Positions 54,728 through 62,446 of a stretch of DNA of 64,000 nt are shown here, in pieces. The DNA is from JAMXLO01 sp963799415 (GTDB lineage: Bacteria; Pseudomonadota; Alphaproteobacteria; Acetobacterales; Acetobacteraceae), in the NCBI GenBank assembly GCA_963799415.1, contig CAWCXI010000015.1:94274-158273 (forward strand). Reading direction: 5' to 3'. Both the position numbers and the translations under genes were made by a program. The notes beneath the pieces were generated by a model. That model was not told the origin of the DNA, made no database searches, and was given only the letters and a program-made list of their open reading frames with translations. The stretch's first letter is position 1; the number at the start of each line of letters is the position of its first letter.

Positions 54728-55386
54728 CTGGCGTCTTCGTAATCCGGCAACAGCCATTCGGCAGGTTCCGCGTCGGCGCCGGCATACCATTCGCTCACCA
54801 GCGGATGCGTCCGCACTGCGTCGCAATAGGCGCGTGTTCCGGCGCCGATCTCCGGCCGCCAGGTGAGGAACCGTGTGACCACCGGCGCATACATCGCATC
54901 GGCCGCGGTGAACGCGGCACCGAACAGGAACGGTCCGCCGGCGCCGAAACGCTGCCGCGCATCAGCCCACATCGCCTCGATGTGCGCGATGTCGGCCAGT
55001 GCCTCCGGCGTGCGACCGAGCCCCGCGAAATCGCGCCCGAGGTTCATCCACATCGACTGCCGCAACCCGGTCAACCCGGCGTGCATCTCCGCACTGATGG
55101 CACGCGCGTGCGCCCGCGCAATCGGGTCGGCCGGCCATAACGATGGCTTGATCTCGGCACAGTACTCGCACACCGCGAGCGACTCCCACACGCGCACCCC
55201 GCGATGCTCCAGAAACGGCACCAGCCCATTGGGCGACAGCCTGCCGATCGCCGCGGTTGGGCCCGGGCGGCTGAAATGGATCATCACCTCCTCGACATCG
55301 AGCCCCGCCAGCTTCACCGCAAGCCAGCCGCGCATCGACCATGACGAATAGCGTCGATTGCCGATATACAGACGACCCTCAGACAT
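54724..55386 (-). CDS. Glutathione S-transferase family protein
   Basis: 220 residues. N-terminal thioredoxin-like domain (YIGNRRYSSWSMRGWLAVKL, with Ser at the glutathione-activating position) and NGLVPFLEHRGVRVWESLAV, then a helical domain (GAAFTAADAMYAPVVTRFLT). Conjugates or reduces using glutathione in the cytoplasm. Coupled to the VOC gene. Confidence 0.87.
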   Translation of the reverse strand: MSEGRLYIGNRRYSSWSMRGWLAVKLAGLDVEEVMIHFSRPGPTAAIGRLSPNGLVPFLEHRGVRVWESLAVCEYCAEIKPSLWPADPIARAHARAISAEMHAGLTGLRQSMWMNLGRDFAGLGRTPEALADIAHIEAMWADARQRFGAGGPFLFGAAFTAADAMYAPVVTRFLTWRPEIGAGTRAYCDAVRTHPLVSEWYAGADAEPAEWLLPDYEDAR

Positions 55387-55398
55387 TGACCTCAATCC

Positions 55399-56232
55399 TC
55401 AATCGAACAGCTGCTGCGGCGCCGGCGCAACACGCGAATAGTCGAGCGAGCAGAACCCGCCACCCATGTAGCGTTCCTCCACCGGATCGCCGCTGACCTT
55501 GCCGGCGAGCTGCCCGGCGAACGGATCGGCGCTGTCGCTCGGCTGCCAGCCGATCTGTCGAACGCGCATCGTCCTTCCACCACGTCATGCGCTGATTGTC
55601 CGACGCGCCCCAGATCACGCTGCACCCTACCCGCTCGGCCGTCACGCAGCGCACCACCAGTCGGCGACAGATCAGGATACGACAGCCAGGTCGCCAGCAT
55701 CCGCGCATTGGTTGGCTCCGGGAAAGCACGAACCGATGCGCACGAACACGCTCTCCACGCCATGCTTGAACCAATAGAGCCGCCCCATCAGCTCGCCATA
55801 CGCTTTCGACAATCCATAGAACCCGTCGGGCAGAAACTGCGTATCGGCGCCGATCGTCTCCGCGCGTTCGTGAAACCCGATCGAATGGTTGGACGAGGCG
55901 AAGATCACCCGCGCCTTCTCCCGCCGCGCGGCCTCGTAGATGTGATAGAGACCGCGGATGTTCGGCCCGAGCACCTCCTCGAACGGACGCTCCACCGATA
56001 CGCCGCCCAGATGCACGATGGCCCCGCAACCTTCCGCCAGCCGCAGAATCGTCACGCCATCGTTCAGATCGGCCTTGGTGAAGCTGGCACCCGCCGGCAC
56101 CGCATCCGGAAATGGCGCGATGTCGGTCAGCCGCAGCGTCCAGCCCTCCGCGGCCAGCGACTTGGCCAGCACACGGCCGAGCGCGCCGGAAGCGCCGGTC
56201 AGCAGCACGGGCTTTGCGGGCTTATCGCTCAT
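55399..56232 (-). pseudogene. udh: Uronate dehydrogenase-like NAD(P)-dependent oxidoreductase (three frameshifts)
   Basis: SDR-type epimerase/dehydrogenase. LLTGASGALGRVLAKSLAAE (Rossmann GxxGxxG), GAIVHLGGVSVERPFEEVLG, FASSNHSIGF and the catalytic YGLSKAYGE (Y-x-x-x-K) match uronate dehydrogenase, which oxidises galacturonate/glucuronate to aldaro-lactone. After ~residue 180 the frame breaks three times (about 55740, 55670 and 55570), each like one extra base; the rebuilt C-terminus runs through QIGWQPSDSADPFAGQLA to QQLFD. Three shifts in 170 bases suggest poor sequence quality. Confidence 0.7.
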
Positions 56233-56267
56233 TGTGCATCCTTTCATCGAAACGGAGAGGTCGCATC

Positions 56268-57602
56268 ATGCGCACGATCGAAGAACATGCCCAAGCCCTG
56301 GCCGACGGCAGCACGACCAGCCGCGCGCTGGTGGAACAATGTCTCGCCCGCATCACCGATCCGCACGGCGAAGGTGCACGCGCCTTCATCAAGGTGCATG
56401 CCGAGCAGGCGTGTGCGATGGCGGACGCGATGGACACGCTGCGTCGCGTCGGGCGAGAACCGAGCCGCTATGCGGGGATTCCGGTCAGCATCAAGGACCT
56501 GTTCGACATCGCCGGCGAACCGACACCGGCTGGTTCGCGTGTGCTGGCCGACGCGCCGCCGGCCACAGCGCACGCCCCCGTGGTCCAACGCATGCTCGCC
56601 GCCGGATTCGTCCCCGTGGGCCGCACCAACATGACCGAGTTCGCCTTCTCCGGCCTCGGCATCAATCCACATTACGGCACGCCGTGCTCGCCCTGGGATC
56701 GCGCGACGCGGCGGATTCCGGGCGGCAGTTCCTCGGGCACCGCGGTGTCGGTCTCCGACGGCATGGCCATCGCCGGTCTCGGCACCGACACCGGCGGATC
56801 ATGTCGCATCCCCGCGGCGTTCTGCGGCATCGTCGGCTACAAGCCGACGGCGCGACGCGTGCCGATCACCGGTGTGCTGCCGTTGGCGCCGAGTTTGGAT
56901 TCGGTCGGGCCGCTGGCGCCAAGCGTTGCATGCTGTGCTGTCATCGACGCGATCCTGGCAGGCGAAACACCGGCCGTGCCGGTGCCGGCCAGTTTGGACG
57001 CTTTACGCCTCGCAGTTCCGACCAACGTCGTGCTCGACGGCATGGACGCGACCGTCAGCAGCGCATTCGACCGTGCCCTGGCGGCACTATCGCAGGCGGG
57101 CGCGCACATCGCACACGTTGCCTTCCCTGAGTTCAATGAAGTCTCCGCGGTGAACGCCAAGGGTGGCTTCGCAGCTTCCGAGGCTTATGCGTGGCACCAC
57201 GACCTGCTTGCCAGAAGCGGTGAGGGCTACGACCCCCGCATCCGTGCGCGTATCGCACGCGGCGATCGGATGACCGCGGTGGACTACTTGGAACTCCCAG
57301 CCGCCCGTGCACGGCTGATCGCGAACCTCAATGCGAGCACCAGCAACTTCGATGCGCTGATCATGCCCACCGTGCCGATCGTGCCGCCGCCTATCGCCGA
57401 CCTCGACGACGAACGCGAGTACAACCGGGTCAACCTGCTGACACTGCGCAACACCGCACTCGGCAACTTCTTCGACCGCTGCTCGATCAGCCTGCCCTGT
57501 CACCGAGAGGGTGAACCGCCGGTCGGTTTGATGCTGACGGGCGAAACGCTGGGCGATGCCAGGCTGTTCAGCATCGCCGCCGCGGTCGAGGCGGCGCTGT
57601 AG
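56268..57602 (+). CDS. Amidase (amidase signature family)
   Basis: 444 residues, ATG at 56268 with GGAGAGG upstream. Ser-cisSer-Lys triad: Lys in IPVSIKDLFDIAGE, Ser in IPGGSSSGTAVSVSDG and GLGTDTGGSCRIPAAF. Hydrolyses an amide (AtzE/GatA-like family). The GatB/GatC partners are absent nearby, so it is a metabolic amidase rather than the tRNA enzyme. Divergent from the uronate dehydrogenase gene. Confidence 0.9.
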   Translation: MRTIEEHAQALADGSTTSRALVEQCLARITDPHGEGARAFIKVHAEQACAMADAMDTLRRVGREPSRYAGIPVSIKDLFDIAGEPTPAGSRVLADAPPATAHAPVVQRMLAAGFVPVGRTNMTEFAFSGLGINPHYGTPCSPWDRATRRIPGGSSSGTAVSVSDGMAIAGLGTDTGGSCRIPAAFCGIVGYKPTARRVPITGVLPLAPSLDSVGPLAPSVACCAVIDAILAGETPAVPVPASLDALRLAVPTNVVLDGMDATVSSAFDRALAALSQAGAHIAHVAFPEFNEVSAVNAKGGFAASEAYAWHHDLLARSGEGYDPRIRARIARGDRMTAVDYLELPAARARLIANLNASTSNFDALIMPTVPIVPPPIADLDDEREYNRVNLLTLRNTALGNFFDRCSISLPCHREGEPPVGLMLTGETLGDARLFSIAAAVEAAL

Positions 57603-57611
57603 CCAACACGG

Positions 57612-58423
57612 TCACGCCAACAGCATCACCTGCCGCGTCAACGCGCCATCCGCGTCGCGCAGCTCGTGCATGATCGTGAAGTGGTTCGCGCCTGCCACCG
57701 GAATCAGCACTCCCGGCGCATGCGCCGCCGCTCGCACAGCGTGCAGATCGCGACTGTCGGATACCAGCGGCGGCAGTTCCGCCGTGCCATACGTGATCGC
57801 CAGCTTCTTGTGCACCACCGGCAGGCGCAGTGGCGACAACGCCACGATCTCGTCGTCGGTCAGTCGCAGCTTCTCGTCCAGAGACGTATCGCGCAGCGGG
57901 CCGAGTTCGAAAATGCCGGAGATCGCCAGACCGGCAACAACGGCGGGATGATCCAGGCACATCGCGGTCAGATGCCCGCCCGCCGACCATCCCGACAGCA
58001 CGATCGGACCGGCAATCCCGTGCGCCGCGCCATGTTCGGCCAGCCAATCCAACGCGGCGCGAATCTCGGCCACGATGTCGGTCATCGTCGCATCGGACGC
58101 CAGCGTGTAACCGGGCAGCGCGGCCGCCCACCCATGCGCGTAAGGACCGCCGATCAGGTTGGCGAACTGCTCCTTGCTGTTGCGCTGCCAGTAGCCGCCA
58201 TGGATGAACACGAGGCACGGCGCCTTCGGGTCTTTCGCCGGAAACAGGTCCCACAGGTTGCGCTCGCGCTTCCCGTAGCGCAGATCGAGGTGTTCCGCAT
58301 GCGCGCCGCGAAACGCCTCCGATGCCGCCGCGACTCTGCCCGCAGCGCCATGCTGTCCGTGACCGCACCGACATTGTCGTAAGCCGCATCGCGTTCGGCG
58401 CGGCTCATCACCCCCCAGTTCAT
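57612..58423 (-). CDS. Alpha/beta hydrolase (esterase/arylformamidase-like, frameshifted)
   Basis: HGGYW oxyanion motif (VFIHGGYWQRNSKEQFANLI), nucleophile elbow GWSAGGHL, and a C-terminal GANHFT His. The N-terminus (MNWGVMSRAERDAAYDNVGA) is in a different frame, with one base apparently missing near 58335. ATG at 58423 overlaps the deacetylase stop. Resembles the BD-FAE/KynB-type family; substrate not determined. Confidence 0.75.
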
Positions 58424-59293
58424 GCCGTCGCCTTCTGATACCAGTCCATGATCTGCCGCCCCTGCCAGAACAGCGTGCCGGGCTTCGCCGCCATGTAGCC
58501 CAGCGCCTGCTCGAACCAGCCGATGCGATGCGGCACGCCGCTGATATAGGGATGCACCGCGAGGCCCATCACCTTCGCACCCTGCGTCTCGGCCTCCGCA
58601 TACAGCCGATCGAACTGCGCCACCGTGCGGTCGAACAGCTCCGCGCGCTGCGTGGTGCTGGATCATCATCATCGGGATGTCGTTCAGCTCGACGCTGTAC
58701 GGCATGGTCAGCATCGGACCGTGCGCGGTGCGGATCGTGCACGGCAGATCGTCCACCACCCAGTCGGCGCAATACCGGATGCCGGCCTCAGCCAGCAGAT
58801 CGGGCGTTTCCAGCGTCTCGGTAAGGCCTGGCGCGAGCCAGCCGACGATGTCGTGGCCCGCCGCCTCGCGCAGCGCGGCGATCGCATCGCGGATCATCGC
58901 GCGCTGGTCCTCCACCAGATGCGTCGCGATCTGGCGGAAGCCGTGACCCATGAACTCCCAGCCGGCGTCGCGCGCCGCCTGCGTCACGCGTGGATAGGCG
59001 GCGGGCACGGTACCGTTGATCGTCATCGACGGCGCGATGCCATGCGCATCGAGCGCCGCCTTCAGGCGCCAGAACCCGACGCGCATGCCGTATTCGTGCC
59101 ACGCCCAGTTGGGCAGGTCGGGACTCACCGACGCACCCTGCGGCGCGGTCAGCACCTGGCGCGGCATGGCGCGCGCGATGTCCCAGTTCTCCACGTTCAC
59201 CACGATGAACACCGCGACGCGCTTGCCGTTCGGCAGCACAAGCCGCGGCCGGTCGATGCTGGCCTGATACTCCAACCGCTGTTCCGGCTTCAT
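58420..59293 (-). CDS. Polysaccharide deacetylase family protein (frameshifted)
   Basis: ~290 residues. NodB-like fold seen in VFIVVNVENWDIARAMP, WEFMGHGFRQIATHL and GWLAPGLTETLETPDLL. The C-terminal ~65 residues (ELFDRTVAQFDRLYAEAE, LAVHPYISGVPHRIG) continue in the next frame, one extra base near 58655. Some members of this subgroup act as amidohydrolases (PuuE-like) on small molecules, which may fit the sugar-acid/amide context. Overlaps both operon neighbours by ATGA. Confidence 0.75.
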
Positions 59294-60175
59294 GGCAGCT
59301 CGATCCCGGTCAGCGCCTGCCACACGCGGATCACGAATGCATCGTCCTTCGCACCCTCGCCGTGCGCGGCGGCGGCAAGGAACAACTGATGCGCGGCAGC
59401 GGCCATCGGCAGCGGGAACGTCAGCGCGCGCGCCTGATCCAGCACGATGCCCAGATCCTTGACGAAGATGTTCACCGCGGACAGCGGCGTATCGTCGCCA
59501 TCGAGGATATGCGGCACGCGATTCTGCCACATCCACGAACTGCCTGCCGACGAAGAGATCACCTCGAACAGCGTGCGCGGATCGGCCCCCGCACGTATGC
59601 CGAGCGCCAGTGCCTCGGCAGCCGTGGCGATATGCACGCCGGCCAGCAATTGATTGACCATCTTCACCGTGCTGCCGACGCCCGGCTTTGTCGCCCAGCC
59701 GCCATACCTTGGAGGATATCGCATCCAGCACCGGCTGCGCCTTGGCGAAGGCGGCCTCTGAGCCGGAGGCCATCACGGTCATCGTGCCTGCGTGCGCGCC
59801 GGCTTTTCCGCCCGATACCGGCGCATCCAGCATCAGAAACCCTGCCGCGGTGATCTTCGGCTCCAGCGTCCGCGCCGCCTCCGGTGCCACGGTCGCGCAG
59901 CACAGAATCACCCCACCCTTCGTGAGCTTGCTCAGACATCCTTGCGCGCCGAACAGTACGTCCTCGGTCTGTGCCGCATTCACCACGAACACGAGGACCG
60001 CCTCGGTATCGGCGGGCAGATCCGAAGCACGCGCGACGGCAGCACCGCCGGCCGCCGTAAGCTCCGTTCGCGCCGCCTCGCGCACGTCGCAACCAATCAC
60101 CTGATGACTCTTGCGCACCAGGTTGAGCGCGGCGCCCATGCCCATTGTGCCGAGCCCAATGACCGCAACCTTCAT
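59290..60175 (-). CDS. NAD(P)-dependent oxidoreductase, threonate/3-hydroxyisobutyrate dehydrogenase-like (frameshifted)
   Basis: N-terminal Rossmann motif VIGLGTMGMGAALNLVR and substrate signature DAPVSGGKAGAHAGTMT; C-terminal part GVGSTVKMVNQLLAGVHIAT (catalytic Lys) is in the next frame, one extra base near 59700. ~294 residues in total, typical of the beta-hydroxyacid dehydrogenase family; closest in style to L-threonate dehydrogenase (LtnD). Oxidises a hydroxyacid in the cytoplasm. Coupled with the deacetylase gene. Confidence 0.8.
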
Positions 60176-60179
60176 GACG

Positions 60180-60760
60180 TCATCTCCCGTGGCGGAAGCG
60201 CTCGACCGCAGCAACCAGCGCGCGGCGAATGCCTGGCTCCAGTGCGGAATGCCCAGCGTCCGGCACGATCGACAGCCGCGCCGACGGCCACGCCGCGGCC
60301 AGTTCGAACGCGGTGCGCGCCGGGCAGATCATGTCGTAGCGGCCCTGGACGATCTCGGCGGGAACCCGGCCGATCCGTTGCATGTTGCCGAGCAGGCCTT
60401 CGGGCGGCAGGAACAGGTTATGCGCGAAATAGTGCGCCTCGATGCGAGCGAGCCCCAGCGCCGTACGATCCTGCGCAAACGAACTGACCGTCTCCGGGCT
60501 GGGCAGCAGTGTGCTGCACGAGCCTTCGTACACCGACCAGGCACGGGCCGCCGGCAGATGCACGGACGGATCGGGGTCAGTCAGCCTACGCAGGTAACCG
60601 GCGAGAATGTCGCCTCTCTCCGCTTCGGGCAGGAAGCCAGCGAAACCGGCATGCGCATCGGGGAATATCGCGGCCATGCCCTGCAAAAACCAGTCCACCT
60701 CGGCTGGGCGGCCAAGGAACACGCCACGCAACACGCAACCGATGACACGCTCCGGACGGG
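60180..60760 (-). pseudogene. pip: Proline iminopeptidase, 5' part missing at the join
   Basis: C-terminal ~190 residues of an alpha/beta-hydrolase peptidase that removes N-terminal proline. Seen: RPERVIGCVLRGVFLGR, VQGRYDMICPARTAFELA (catalytic Asp region) and DAGHSALEPG (catalytic His). The first ~130 residues, including the nucleophile GGSWG, are absent because the sequence changes to unrelated DNA at about 60755-60770. It lies four bases upstream of the threonate-dehydrogenase-like gene in the same operon. Confidence 0.8.
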
Positions 60761-60775
60761 CACCGCAGGTCCTCC
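60745..60775. other. Bacterial / eukaryotic sequence junction
   Basis: Left of here the minus frame is bacterial proline iminopeptidase (PERVIGCVLRG); right of here an overlapping minus frame is a CHK-kinase-like protein (GDCVVLMEDLRC). Neither frame is interpretable across the join. Confidence 0.75.
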
Positions 60776-61285
60776 ATCAGCACCACGCAGTCGCCAAAGA
60801 GGCGCCAGCCCGACGTGAAGTAGACGCGCGGCAACGCCGCCGCCGGCATGGAGCGGGCGAAGACGCTCAAGTAGAACAGCGCCTCGCGGTTGCCGCCCGA
60901 CATGACCAGGAAGAAGCGAAAGGTCCAGTCGTCCTTGGACAGCTTCAGGATCAGCGAGGGCGGCGCGCCGGCCGCCGCTGCCGGCTCGTAGGTGAGGCGG
61001 AGGCGAAAGATCTGCGCCACCATGCCCCGGCTCTCGGGCAGCGTCTGCACGTCGACGCGCGTCACCCGCGTTTGCTCGTCCGGCAGCGCCGACTGCGCTC
61101 GCAGCACCTCGGTCAGCCACGCCGCCGAGAAGCTGCTGTCGCCGGAGATCGGCGCGCGGTTGCGTCGCCGCCCGCGCAGCGTCCAGAACAGTCGGCACAG
61201 GCGCGACCAGACGTGCGCCGCCAGGCCCAGCAGCAGGCACAGCAGGAGGTAGAGGTACACGCGCGCGTTCACCGACACTCCTTCG
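60763..61285 (-). CDS. CHK/EcKinase-like phosphotransferase fragment (probably eukaryotic)
   Basis: ~174 residues: membrane helix (VYLYLLLCLLLGLAAHVWSR), then FRLRLTYEP..PSLILKLSKD (the nucleotide-binding Lys of kinase-like phosphotransferases) and LFYLSVFARSMPA..RVYFTSGW..DCVVLMEDL. The catalytic HGD loop would follow but is lost at the join. No ATG lies in frame at the 5' end (GTG codons only), so an upstream exon or a frame error is likely. Confidence 0.5.
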
Positions 61286-61537
61286 GCCACGTCTCGCCAC
61301 CGCCGCCGCCGGCCCACGCCCTGTCCATGCGAGAAAAATAAGAAAAATCTCGAGCGATAGTCAGCCACAGTCGGCGCCGTCGCGTCGACTGCTCGCGCAC
61401 CTCCGCCATGCCGCCCACCGAACAGAGCGGCACAAAATACCTTTGGCGGTTAGTGCACTATCGCGATTCGCGAAGGGATCTATCGCGTCGAGTTTCGAGA
61501 GCTAACAAAAGAGCGAATCCATTTCTATCCAGCGAAT

Positions 61538-61976
61538 TCAGGGCAGATTCAGCTGCCAGCTGATGCCGAAGCGGTCGCCGATCCAGGCGAACTTGCGCGA
61601 ACCAGCCGTAGTCACCGATCGGCATAAAGACCTTGCCGCCGGGCTCGAGCGCGGCATAGAGCCGTCCGAGCTCCTCTTCCGAGGCGCAGTCGACGAAGAA
61701 GGACATGGACGCCGTGAAGGTGAACTCGTGCTTGACCGGGCTGTCCGTGCAGAGCACCGTCAGGCCGGCGACGCTGAAGCTCGCCTTGCGGATGGTGCCG
61801 ACCTTGGCCTTGCCGGCGTCGCCGAATGGCTCCAGCTCGCTGGCGCGCCACCGCACCACCTCCAGCACCTTGCCGCCCGGAAACGTCGCCACGTAGAAAT
61901 TCATGGCCTCCTCGGCCTGGCCCTCGAACATCAGGAACGGCTGCGCCTTGGTCGACACTGCGCTCGGCGCCGCCAT
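61538..61976 (-). CDS. PhnB-like VOC protein (frameshifted)
   Basis: ~145 residues from the ATG at 61976: KAQPFLMFEGQAEEAMNFYV, SFFVDCASEEELGRLYAALE and GKVFMPIGDYGWFA, the PhnB/3-demethylubiquinone-type single VOC domain. The expected ending KFAWIGDRFGISWQLNLP is in the next frame (one extra C near 61598). Whether it is eukaryotic or a bacterial gene captured by the eukaryote is unclear. Confidence 0.65.
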
Positions 61977-62446
61977 CGGGAAACAATTCAAGGAAAACTG
62001 CCGGCCGAGTCTGATCGCCCGGTTCCGTTACGCACACGCCCCGCCCTGGCCCGACCGCTGGCCCGACGGGCCAGCCGGTGTGGAGCTGGTTGTGAATTTC
62101 CGAACGGCGGTGAACGACGTGAAACGAGCCGGAACGTAAACGGAAAAACGAGTCGCCTCGCGCCGTGATAGAGTCGCCCTCGAGGCCGGGAAGAGTTGCT
62201 GTTGGTGGCTGCTGGTCGGTTCGGTGTGACTGTGTGAGTAGCGCTGACGTCGACGGAACGGCTCGTTTACGGCGTGTGAACGGAGAGGTGGGGAGAAAGT
62301 GGGAGCCTGAGGACAGCCGTCGAGTGGCGTGGTGGAGAGACAGCACCGGCGGCGAGCGGGCAGCCGTCCGAGGAAGTGAAGTGGAAGGAAGGAAGCCGGA
62401 GGCAAGAGAACGAGTGGGCGAGGCCGTCGGCGGCGCGCCGGACTTC
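61977..62446. other. Intergenic region in the eukaryote-like segment
   Basis: 470 bases without a supported gene. Purine- and GC-rich strings (GGCGAGCGGGCAGCC, GAAGGAAGGAAG) and no bacterial-style ribosome-binding sites; presumably spacer and untranslated regions between the PhnB-like gene and the convergent-oriented end of the spliced gene. Confidence 0.4.

Noticed and set aside
58154..60214. A single 686-residue open frame spanning dehydrogenase and deacetylase
   Set aside because: It is an accident of frameshifts: family-consistent segments show three separate coupled genes (59290-60175, 58420-59293, 57612-58423), each with its own start.
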